The notes beneath the pieces are model-generated. The model ran no database searches. It saw only the letters and a list, made by a program, of their open reading frames with translations, and was not told the origin of the DNA. Made by a program: the position numbers and the translations under genes. Below are positions 57,220 through 64,000 of a stretch of 64,000 bases of DNA, piece by piece; position 1 is the first letter of the stretch, and every line of letters starts with the position of its first letter. The stretch is from Afipia sp. (lineage in GTDB: Bacteria; Pseudomonadota; Alphaproteobacteria; Rhizobiales; Xanthobacteraceae), in assembly GCA_017474385.1 (NCBI GenBank), contig JAFVHU010000114.1, forward strand, positions 62,001 through 126,000, in the 5' to 3' direction.

Positions 57220-58020
57220 TTATCCTGAATTATGGGCCCGATGCGGAAGGGAAACCAACTGACTCGAGGTGATCCCAAACATGGTTTTCAGGGTTCGAGC
57301 GAAATGTGCGAGGTCTGCGAAACCAGCTGAGTGAGCTGCTGTTGTGGCGTCTGCACCTTGAGTCATCTCCATTGCAGCGCGACGAGCACGCCGCCAAAGA
57401 ACATACCGCCGAAAGGGTAAACCGGTGCTCTCGGCGAATAGATGGCGAAATCGGGACTCGGATAATCCGACAAGGTCGGCAAATGGACGGAGGCGCAGTG
57501 CGCCGTCTGGAATGCGATCGTCAATTTGCTTGAGAATAGACGAAAAGTCTGAACTCTCATTGAGCAGAGTGCTTCCTTCACCACGCAGCCAAGGCGTCCA
57601 AAAAGGGGCAGTTCCATGATCGATGAGGGAGGGGTCCTTGCTACCCTTGCAAACCTCAAGGATATCGCGAAGCGCCGGATGCCTGACTGCAGAGGGCTCC
57701 AGAAACGTAACGAGCACGTCCTCCGTCCCTGGTCGTATACGGTGCACCACGAGAGGGTCTATGAGAATGAGAGTTCCCCGAATGCACCGGTTGTTTGCGG
57801 TTATTACGTCGACGCCTTCCGCATGCTGAACAATCTGAGCCGCGAGATGCTTATGAAACGTCGCGTCTCCCGATCGGCCGCGCCATGACGCCCAATACTC
57901 GCCAATAGATAGCTCGCCGCACCAAGGAGTGTGTGCAACGCGCCCGCCTGTGACGTTGGATGCTGACTGAGGCGGTAGCATAGCGGCAAGTTCAGTCAAC
58001 GCGCCTCGTTTGTTGTTCAT
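57220..58020 (-). CDS. AraC-family transcriptional regulator
   Basis: 266 residues. N-terminal cupin-like sensing domain (about 20-120; GTLILIDPLVVHRIRPGTED) and a C-terminal pair of helix-turn-helices (LRLRPFADLVGLSESRFRHL, GLPFRRYVLWRRARRAAMEM, AAHSAGFADLAHFARTLKTM). The sensing domain resembles cupin-type AraC regulators that act on lipid or oxidant genes. It converges on the hydroxylase gene, and its likely targets cannot be read from the sequence. Confidence 0.9.
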   Translation of the reverse strand: MNNKRGALTELAAMLPPQSASNVTGGRVAHTPWCGELSIGEYWASWRGRSGDATFHKHLAAQIVQHAEGVDVITANNRCIRGTLILIDPLVVHRIRPGTEDVLVTFLEPSAVRHPALRDILEVCKGSKDPSLIDHGTAPFWTPWLRGEGSTLLNESSDFSSILKQIDDRIPDGALRLRPFADLVGLSESRFRHLFAESTGLPFRRYVLWRRARRAAMEMTQGADATTAAHSAGFADLAHFARTLKTMFGITSSQLVSLPHRAHNSG

Positions 58021-58241
58021 CAGTGACCCTTTGTCGGGAACAGAGCTTCGTGAGATGCGCCTCCGGACGAGAAGCCCATATACCGAAGTGACAGGTTAGA
58101 ACCTCAGGCATCATTGCGTGAAGGGCAAGCCCGCTCTGGGAAAACCGGCGGGTTTCGTGGGCGCTGCTAGAATCCGCGCCGGCAGCCGTTTACTGCATGC
58201 CCGTGGCTAAGCCCCCTTGAAATTGTCCTCCGAAGAGGATA

Positions 58242-58260
58242 ATTCAAACATCTGTTGAAT
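58242..58260. promoter_or_regulatory. ArsR/SmtB-type operator upstream of arsR-cadA
   Basis: ATTCAAACATCTGTTGAAT has perfect ATTCAA/TTGAAT arms seven bases apart, 19 bases before the arsR ATG at 58280. A closely similar site lies before the second arsR at 63837. Imperfect repeats with this look are bound by SmtB/CzrA-type repressors. Confidence 0.7.
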
Positions 58261-58279
58261 TGTTTTCGGATGCGAGAGA

Positions 58280-58609
58280 ATGCCCGTCCACCTCGAGGAC
58301 GAACGCGCGGTTGAGCTGGCGGAGGTTTTTCGCCTTCTTGGCGACGCCAATCGTCTTCGCATCGTGGTTGTTTGCCTGGACAGTCCGCTTTGCGTTGGCG
58401 ACATCGCCCATCATGCGGGACTTTCGGCGTCCCTCGTAAGCCATCACCTGCGGCTACTTCGCGCCGCTCGTTTCGTACGCTCGCAGAAGCAAGGCAAGCA
58501 GGTCTTTTACGGCGTAGCGGACGACCACGTCCGTTGCGTGATCAACGACATGGTGGCCCACGTCGACAAGCGTCGATCGGGCAGGGAGGACGACGATGGC
58601 GGATACTGA
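58280..58609 (+). CDS. ArsR/SmtB-family repressor of the cadA operon
   Basis: 109 residues. Winged helix LAEVFRLLGDANRLRIVVVC, GDIAHHAGLSASLVSHHLRL and a beta-wing KQGKQVFYGVADDHV. The alpha-5 segment DDHVRCVINDMVAHVDKRR has Asp, His and a second His at the SmtB zinc-site spacing (D-x-H-x10-H), but the last ligand (Glu) is Lys, so a three-residue or altered site is likely. No Cys in the recognition helix, unlike the sensor at 49317. It overlaps cadA by 14 bases and should respond to Zn/Co/Cd. Confidence 0.88.
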   Translation: MPVHLEDERAVELAEVFRLLGDANRLRIVVVCLDSPLCVGDIAHHAGLSASLVSHHLRLLRAARFVRSQKQGKQVFYGVADDHVRCVINDMVAHVDKRRSGREDDDGGY

Positions 58610-61600
58610 CTTGGCACGAGGGCTAATCGACCCTGCAGCGGGGTCCGCGACTGGCCGCCGCCGGTTTAAGATCGAAGGACTCGACTGCCAGAACGAGGTT
58701 CGTCAGCTGAAGGCAGCTATCGGACCCATCGCCGGTGGGGAAGAAATGCTCGCCTTCGACACAAAAGCCGGTCTGATGGAAGTTACTCTTACCCAGACCG
58801 GGCCGACGGACGAGGCAATCATCGCGGCCGTGGCTCGCACGGGAATGCGAGTGGTCTCGCACATGGGTCCTCAAACCGAGCTTCTCTTCGAAATCGACGG
58901 TTTGGATTGCCAAAACGAGGTGCGGCAGCTCAAAGCTGCTGTTGGCCCTCTCGTTGGCGGCGATGACAAGCTCGGCTTTGATACCAAGCAAGGCACGATG
59001 CGGGTCAGCCCACAGAACCTCGCTACGATCGATGAAATAGAGAAGGCCGTCTCAGCCACCGGCATGCGGGCGACGCTTCGCGGCGGGACGTCGACCAGCG
59101 AAGTCGCCAAGGAAGCTCCCCTCACATTCCGAGTGCGAGGTCTCGACTGCCAGAACGAGGTCAGACAGCTCAAGGTGGCCGTTGGTCCGCTGGTTGGCGG
59201 AGACGACAAGCTAACCTTCGATACGAAGACCGGCACGATGTGGGTCGCGGCCCAGTCGCAGCCATCAGCGCTCGCAATCTTGAATGCTGTGGCAACGACT
59301 GGAATGTCGGCCGAAGTGGTTGCAGAAGAACGCACTGCTAACGATGAGGCAACCGTTCCCTTCTCTGGGGCAGCGGTTTGCAACACATGCTCTGGCGATT
59401 CTATCGGCGATCAGGCCCTTACCGCGACCGTTCCCATTTTGCCGGGGCAGGTGGTGTTCAAGGTCCACGGAATGGACTGCGGCGACGAGGTGGCTGCCCT
59501 CAAGCGTGAGGTTGGCCCGGTCGTCGGGGGCGAGGACAAGCTCGCATTCGACTTGGTGAATGGGCGTATGTCCGTTTTGGGTCGCGCAGACGCGGTGCCG
59601 GTCGAACAGATCGAAAAGGCCGTCCTTCGAACGGGCATGACAGCCGAACTATGGCAAGAAGGCGTGACTTCGGACGCCACACTGGCCGAAGAACGTCGTC
59701 GTCGCACGCAAACAATTTTGACCGGCGCCAGCGGCCTCTTTGCCGCAGCCGGTGTGGCGCTGCATGCGGCTTTCGGGGGAGGCCTCGCCGCTGCCGTCGG
59801 TGCGGTCGAGACGACTGGCGGCACACCTTTGCCGGCGATCGCCGCCTATGTTCTCGCGATCGCTTTTGCCGTTCGCTACGTAGCTCCGAAAGCCCTGCTA
59901 TCTGCTCGACGCCTGCGGCCCGACATGAACTTGCTGATGGTCGTGGCAGTGGCCGGCGCTATCGGCATCGGCGAGTGGTTTGAGGCAGCGACCGTTTCGT
60001 TCTTCTTCGCACTGGCTTTGGCCCTCGAGGCATGGAGCCTTGGGCGGGCGCGGCGGGCGGTTGCGGCGCTTATGGAACTGGCCCCGACGGTTGCGCGTGT
60101 TCGCCAGGCCGATGGCAACGAGGCGGAAGTGCCCGCGGGGGAGGTTGCAGTCGGTGCGCACATCGTGGTGCGTCCCGGTGACAAAATCCCTCTCGACGGA
60201 CGGGTCATTGCCGGCGAGAGCGAGGTTAACCAAGCCCCGATCACGGGAGAAAGTGTCCCTGTACCCGTCGAGCCCGGCAAGGAAGTATTTGCTGGAACGA
60301 TCAACGGCGAGGGCGCCCTTGAAATTCAAACGACCAAGGCCGCACAAGACACGACGCTCGCTCGCATCATCCGGATGGTCGGGTCAGCCCAGAGTCGGCG
60401 AGCCCCCAGTGAACAATGGGTCGAGCGGTTTGCTCGAATTTATACGCCTGCGGTCATGGTGCTCGCATTGGCGGTATTCTTAGTGCCGCCTCTCGCTTTC
60501 GGTGAGGCCTGGGAGCCGTGGTTCTATCGCGCGCTGGTGCTGCTCGTGATCGCTTACCCTTGCGCGCTCGTCATCTCAACCCCAGTGACGATCGTGGCAG
60601 CGCTTGCAGGCGCGGCTAAACAGGGCGTGTTGATTAAGGGCGGTGTGCACCTCGAAACTCCGGCCAAGCTGAAGGCGATTGCCATGGACAAGACCGGCAC
60701 CTTGACCGAGGGCCGGCCCAAGGTCGTCGAGCTCGTCCCACTAGGCAACCACACCGAAGCTCAGTTACTGGAGTTCGCGGCCGCGCTGGAGGCGCGAAGC
60801 GAACATCCTCTGGCTCGTGCGATTCTCGACGAAGCGAGAAAGCACGGTGTCAACGTTGTCGCTGCGGATTCCGTCCAGGCGGTGCGCGGCAAGGGCGTGA
60901 TCGGCCGGATTGGCGGTCGCGAGGCCTGGCTCGGATCGCGAAAGTACCTGGAGGAGCGTGCAACGACCGGCGCAACGACCGAGGTCCTGCTTTCGGCTGA
61001 CCGAATCGCGGGCGCTGGACGCACCGTCGTTGCGGTAGGCGACGAAAATTCCGTTTGGGGCTTGATAGCGGTCTCGGATGCCATCCGACCTGAAGCCAAG
61101 CGCATCGTCGCGGAACTCCATGCAGCAGGCATCGAACGTGTTGTCATGCTCACCGGCGACAATCGTGCGACGGCGGAAGTGATTGCCCGTGAGACCGGTG
61201 TGGACGAGGTCCGGGCTGAGCTTCTTCCCGAGGATAAGGTCGCCGCCATCGAGCGGCTCGTCGGACAATTTCACAAGGCGGGTAGCGCCGTCGCGATGAT
61301 CGGTGATGGCGTCAATGATGCGCCGGCAATGGCCCGCGCCGATCTTGGTATCGCGATGGGGGCGATCGGCTCCGATGCGGCGATTGAGACCGCAGACGTC
61401 GCTTTGATGTCGGACGATCTCTCGAAACTGCCTTGGTTGATCCGCCACTCGAAGGCGACACTTGCCATCATTCGGCAAAACATCGGTTTCTCACTCGCGG
61501 TGAAGCTGTTGTTCACGGGCTTGACGATCGCTGGCTTCGCATCGCTCTGGGGGGCTATCGCGGCCGACGTTGGCGCATCGCTTCTCGTAGTCCTGAACGG

Positions 61601-61640
61601 GCTGCGACTGCTCACACGCGGACAACAGCAAAACTCTTAA
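58596..61640 (+). CDS. cadA: P1B-type heavy-metal ATPase with four N-terminal HMA-like domains
   Basis: 1014 residues. Four HMA-like units each start GLDC or GMDC with Cys31, Cys105, Cys185 and Cys295; instead of the usual Cys-x-x-Cys they read CQNE (three times) or CGDE. Then eight helices and the P-type core: GESVPVPVEPG actuator motif, TM6 motif Y654-P655-C656 (usually CPC), phosphorylation site D698 in DKTGTLTEGRPK, SEHPLA, GDGVNDAPAMARADLGIAMG. The rest of the sequence (ISTPVTIVAALAGAAKQGVL) is of the Zn/Cd/Pb ZntA/CadA branch. It exports divalent metal from cytosol. It overlaps arsR and is followed by ccdA and lspA. Confidence 0.93.
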   Translation: MADTDLARGLIDPAAGSATGRRRFKIEGLDCQNEVRQLKAAIGPIAGGEEMLAFDTKAGLMEVTLTQTGPTDEAIIAAVARTGMRVVSHMGPQTELLFEIDGLDCQNEVRQLKAAVGPLVGGDDKLGFDTKQGTMRVSPQNLATIDEIEKAVSATGMRATLRGGTSTSEVAKEAPLTFRVRGLDCQNEVRQLKVAVGPLVGGDDKLTFDTKTGTMWVAAQSQPSALAILNAVATTGMSAEVVAEERTANDEATVPFSGAAVCNTCSGDSIGDQALTATVPILPGQVVFKVHGMDCGDEVAALKREVGPVVGGEDKLAFDLVNGRMSVLGRADAVPVEQIEKAVLRTGMTAELWQEGVTSDATLAEERRRRTQTILTGASGLFAAAGVALHAAFGGGLAAAVGAVETTGGTPLPAIAAYVLAIAFAVRYVAPKALLSARRLRPDMNLLMVVAVAGAIGIGEWFEAATVSFFFALALALEAWSLGRARRAVAALMELAPTVARVRQADGNEAEVPAGEVAVGAHIVVRPGDKIPLDGRVIAGESEVNQAPITGESVPVPVEPGKEVFAGTINGEGALEIQTTKAAQDTTLARIIRMVGSAQSRRAPSEQWVERFARIYTPAVMVLALAVFLVPPLAFGEAWEPWFYRALVLLVIAYPCALVISTPVTIVAALAGAAKQGVLIKGGVHLETPAKLKAIAMDKTGTLTEGRPKVVELVPLGNHTEAQLLEFAAALEARSEHPLARAILDEARKHGVNVVAADSVQAVRGKGVIGRIGGREAWLGSRKYLEERATTGATTEVLLSADRIAGAGRTVVAVGDENSVWGLIAVSDAIRPEAKRIVAELHAAGIERVVMLTGDNRATAEVIARETGVDEVRAELLPEDKVAAIERLVGQFHKAGSAVAMIGDGVNDAPAMARADLGIAMGAIGSDAAIETADVALMSDDLSKLPWLIRHSKATLAIIRQNIGFSLAVKLLFTGLTIAGFASLWGAIAADVGASLLVVLNGLRLLTRGQQQNS

Positions 61641-61704
61641 CCGTTTCGCGCACGGGCTTGATCGATGTTCGCGCGCGCAAGGACGTCTAGCGAGGAATAC
61701 TCAT

Positions 61705-62433
61705 TTGGCGTTGGTTTCCAATATAGGCTTTGCCACGGCCTTCGCCGCCGGGGCGGTATCGTTCCTCTCGCCCTGCGTCCTGCCGCTTGTCCCAGGTTAC
61801 GTGTCGTACGTTGCGGGTCAGTCCGTTACAAATTCCACGGCGGGTCAGGCGCGATTGCGAACCCTCGGGCTAAGCCTGTGCTTCGTGCTCGGCTTCTCGA
61901 CGGTATTCGTGCTGCTTGGCCTGGGCGCAAACGCGTTGAACATGCTCTTGAACGCCTACCGATGGGAGGTCAACCTTGCCAGCGGTTTGCTGGTCATTGT
62001 CTTCGGATTGTTTACCGCGGGTCTTCTTCGCTTGCCATGGCTTCAGCGTGAATTACGTTGGCATGGAAATCCACCCGGGAGCGGACCGGTTGCAGCCTAT
62101 CTTCTCGGAATGGCTTTTGCCTTTGGCTGGACGCCCTGCATTGGCCCCGTACTCGGTGCGGTGCTGGCCGTCTCGACGTCCTCGGCCGGTCTGAGCGGGG
62201 GTGCTCTCCTCGCCGCGTATTCGCTTGGACTCGGGGTGCCCTTTATTCTAGCGGCGCTCTTCATGGGCGGGTTTGTTGGAAGACTACATACCTTCCGCCG
62301 AGCTGGTCGTGCGTTGCAAGTCGTAGCGGGCAGCATCATGGTTGTGATGGGCGCGGCCATGATCACCGGCCATCTCACAATGTTCGCAATCTTCATGCTC
62401 GAGACCTTTCCGGCGCTCGGAGCCATCGGATGA
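61705..62433 (+). CDS. ccdA: CcdA/DsbD-type thiol-disulphide transporter
   Basis: 242 residues, six helices, no DsbD thioredoxin domain. Two membrane cysteines at the start of TM1 and TM4 repeats: FLSPCVLPLVPGYVSYVAG and GWTPCIGPVLGAVLAV. CcdA carries electrons from cytosolic thioredoxin to periplasmic partners. The start is TTG 61705 (GAGGAA 8 bases before); no better start precedes the signature. It lies 64 bases after cadA and overlaps lspA. Its function in a metal operon may be to keep thiols on exported metal-binding or lipoproteins reduced. Confidence 0.88.
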   Translation: MALVSNIGFATAFAAGAVSFLSPCVLPLVPGYVSYVAGQSVTNSTAGQARLRTLGLSLCFVLGFSTVFVLLGLGANALNMLLNAYRWEVNLASGLLVIVFGLFTAGLLRLPWLQRELRWHGNPPGSGPVAAYLLGMAFAFGWTPCIGPVLGAVLAVSTSSAGLSGGALLAAYSLGLGVPFILAALFMGGFVGRLHTFRRAGRALQVVAGSIMVVMGAAMITGHLTMFAIFMLETFPALGAIG

Positions 62434-62951
62434 GTACCGAACCGATTGCTTCGAAGCGTACACCTGAACCGTCGGTGCACGGGCTGAAATTTTTTGGACT
62501 GAGCCTGACGTTGGCGTGGTTCCTCATAGATCAAGCAACCAAGTGGTGGATCCTCGAATACGCCATGAACCCGCCCGAGGCGCTCCGCATCACGCCGTTC
62601 TTTAACCTGGTGCTCGGCTGGAACAGGGGCGTCAGCTTTGGAATGTTGAGTGGTCATGAATTGCCACCTTGGACTCTCGCACTCTTTTCGGCGACCATTG
62701 CGGCGGCACTCATTGCTTGGCTGTTGCGGACGCGCGACCGACTTACTGTTACTGGTTTGGCGCTGATCATCGGCGGGGCGCTTGGCAATGCGCTTGATCG
62801 AGTCAATCACGGGGCCGTGACCGATTTTCTCGATTTCCACTTGGCGGACTGGCATTGGCCAGCATTTAACATGGCGGATGTAGGCGTGGTCTGTGGTGCC
62901 GCGTTGCTGATATTGGACAGCTTTGTTCGCCAAGATCGTGACGCGACCTAA
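62430..62951 (+). CDS. lspA: lipoprotein signal peptidase (signal peptidase II)
   Basis: 173 residues from ATG 62430, overlapping the ccdA stop as ATGA. Four helices. Aspartyl protease motifs GNALDRVNHGAVTDFLDF (first catalytic Asp) and WPAFNMADVGVV (second catalytic Asp). It cleaves signal peptides of diacylglyceryl-modified prolipoproteins. A second, metal-operon-linked lspA is known from cadA-lspA islands of other Proteobacteria. N-terminal 25 residues are polar and not part of the fold. Confidence 0.93.
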   Translation: MSTEPIASKRTPEPSVHGLKFFGLSLTLAWFLIDQATKWWILEYAMNPPEALRITPFFNLVLGWNRGVSFGMLSGHELPPWTLALFSATIAAALIAWLLRTRDRLTVTGLALIIGGALGNALDRVNHGAVTDFLDFHLADWHWPAFNMADVGVVCGAALLILDSFVRQDRDAT

Positions 62952-62959
62952 GGCATACC

Positions 62960-63790
62960 TCACGAAAGGCGCACCGGAGCCGCACCAATTCGCGAACCAG
63001 GATCGGAGCCGATCGGTGAAAGACGACTTCTGGCTGTGGCGCCGGTAGGTGTGTGCACGGACTGCTGCTCAACTGTAGCCGGCGTCGCAGGCACTACGAC
63101 ATCGGACGATGACGGCTGGTTGGTGGCCGATCGGTCGAGATCACCTCGGACCTGCTTCTGAGGCTGAGTTGCTGGTGACCGTGGACTTGCAATGGGGTGC
63201 GAGGCAGAAGATTCAATAAGAATCTCGCGGGGCTCCGCCGCCAATGCGTCAGGCCGGTTGATGTAACCCAGGGATCGTCGCGTTTTTTCGTCCACGTCCG
63301 GCGACGGGCCAGTACTAGCTGCCAAGGCTAGTTTCTTCAGCTAGGGGTGGCCGCCGCCATCCTGATAAACGAGACGAATGGCGGGAGTCCCCTTCGCAAT
63401 CAGGGCAGCGACATCCCCTTCGTCCCGCGAAGCCTTGCGGAAATATCCGCCACGAACGTCAGATCGGTACCAAACGCATATCGGCCACCCGAGACCGTCC
63501 ACGTCGGCTCCTGTCCGGTAACTTCGAAAATATCGGAGCCTTCCTTCAGGCGAAAGCGTTGGGGTATCCAATATTGAAAGACAGAAAGAAACTTGATCTC
63601 GGGTTCATCGCAGCGGCAGTCGCGTCATAGAAGCCTTCCGGAGCTTGACGATCGCCTTCGCGAACCTTCGGACCGAGTTGTCCCGACCACCGGCACATCG
63701 GGCCACGAAAGCTGAAGTCATGAACGATTACTTGAAACGGTGCCCTCAACCGGCGCGATGCTCTTGTATGGGCTCGCTTTTGTTGCACGC
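62960..63790 (-). pseudogene. YafK-type L,D-transpeptidase, decayed
   Basis: From about 63790 the minus strand shows CRWSGQLGPKVREGDRQAPE, GFY and NPRSSFFLSFNIGYPN, typical of YafK/YkuD peptidoglycan enzymes. The next part, with the catalytic HGDCxSxGC, is deleted. Another frame resumes at FRLKEGSDIFEVTGQEPTWT near 63550, and a third gives AALIAKGTPAIRLVYQDGGG. An in-frame TAG follows at 63341-63343, and the frame then goes on to 62960 as a Pro/Ser-rich tail (EPREILIESSASHPIASPRS). At least three lesions; no function. Confidence 0.65.
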
Positions 63791-63836
63791 AACGGATGCA
63801 TAGGCCGTTAACTTGACATCAGCCCGGTTCTGGTTG

Positions 63837-63855
63837 ATTCAAACATTCATTGGAA
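63837..63855. promoter_or_regulatory. operator-like site before second arsR
   Basis: ATTCAAACATTCATTGGAA repeats the first ten bases of the operator at 58242 exactly and keeps the seven-base spacer, with TTGGAA in place of TTGAAT. It ends 7 bases before the ATG. Confidence 0.6.
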
Positions 63856-63862
63856 CGTATAT

Positions 63863-64000
63863 ATGGCAAGATCCAGTCTTGACGAAGACCAGGCGACTGA
63901 ACTCGCAGAGATATTTCGCGTGCTCGGGGATCCGAACCGCTTGCGGATCGCGGTCATCTGTCTCGGGGAGCCGCTATGCGTGACGGACATTGCCGAGTGC
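63863..64000 (+). CDS. ArsR/SmtB-family repressor, second copy (partial at window end)
   Basis: The first 46 codons are in the window: MARSSLDEDQATELAEIFRV, LGDPNRLRIAVICLGEPLCV and TDIAEC. They align throughout with the repressor at 58280 (ELAEVFRLLGDANRLRI, CLDSPLCVGDIAHH). The metal-site part lies beyond the end. It probably heads a second, similar metal-transport unit to the right. Confidence 0.85.
   Translation, partial: MARSSLDEDQATELAEIFRVLGDPNRLRIAVICLGEPLCVTDIAEC

Overview
The window looks like accessory DNA of an alphaproteobacterium, most likely a Bradyrhizobium/Rhodopseudomonas/Afipia-type Nitrobacteraceae. This is inferred from gene content and protein style: Liv-type ABC operons with acyl-CoA genes, TctC receptors, a CadA/CzcA metal region. 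It was not tested by a search. No complete rRNA or tRNA gene and no CRISPR array was seen.

Layout. (1) 1-4062: the 3' end of an alkane hydroxylase gene followed by two-domain rubredoxin, aldehyde dehydrogenase and GMC alcohol dehydrogenase, an alk-type route from n-alkane to fatty acid. (2) 4063-14600: a mosaic of mobile elements and broken genes. It holds an IS21-type remnant, an intact GGDEF-EAL protein, an IS1380 fragment, a complete IS630 element that splits a PilZ gene, and many gene ends joined out of context (GAF protein, ABC receptor ends, a sigma-54 activator, acyl-CoA ligase, acyl-CoA dehydrogenase). One intact TctC receptor sits among them behind a strong sigma-54 promoter. (3) 14649-22831: a divergent IclR regulator and a seven-gene catabolic and uptake operon (SDR, FAD dehydrogenase, branched-chain-type ABC transporter). 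(4) 22831-38123: a fatty- or cyclic-acid catabolic region with CaiB/BaiF CoA-transferase, thiolase, SDR, enoyl-CoA hydratase, a second ABC transporter with an acyl-CoA ligase inside its operon, nitronate monooxygenase, TetR regulator and acyl-CoA dehydrogenase. Three divergent promoters share a 17-bp palindrome-like motif, so this is probably one TetR regulon. (5) 38175-44830: IS5, VirD4/TraG, GntR and TctC remnants, a P450/nitronate monooxygenase/P450-remnant cluster, and a tyrosine integrase lying between two different 3' halves of tRNA genes. (6) 44829-64000: a metal and envelope region with an orphan CzcA plus PII-like protein and divergent CmtR-like repressor, a lipid kinase, a CaCA exchanger/TRAP QM/UppP group, a fatty acid hydroxylase with an AraC regulator, and arsR-cadA-ccdA-lspA followed by a second arsR.

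How it works together. The left and central parts feed hydrophobic carbon (alkane to acid; imported acids to acyl-CoA to beta-oxidation) under IclR, TetR and, formerly, sigma-54 control. The right part handles divalent metals and envelope lipids under ArsR-family sensors. The abundance of truncated genes and recombinase debris shows repeated insertion and deletion. The points most worth follow-up are the sigma-54 promoter cluster, the shared TetR operator, the precise IS630 interruption of pilZ, the integrase between two tRNA halves, the CadA with four Cys-x-x-Glu amino-terminal domains and a YPC membrane motif, and the exchanger/TRAP operon without a binding protein.
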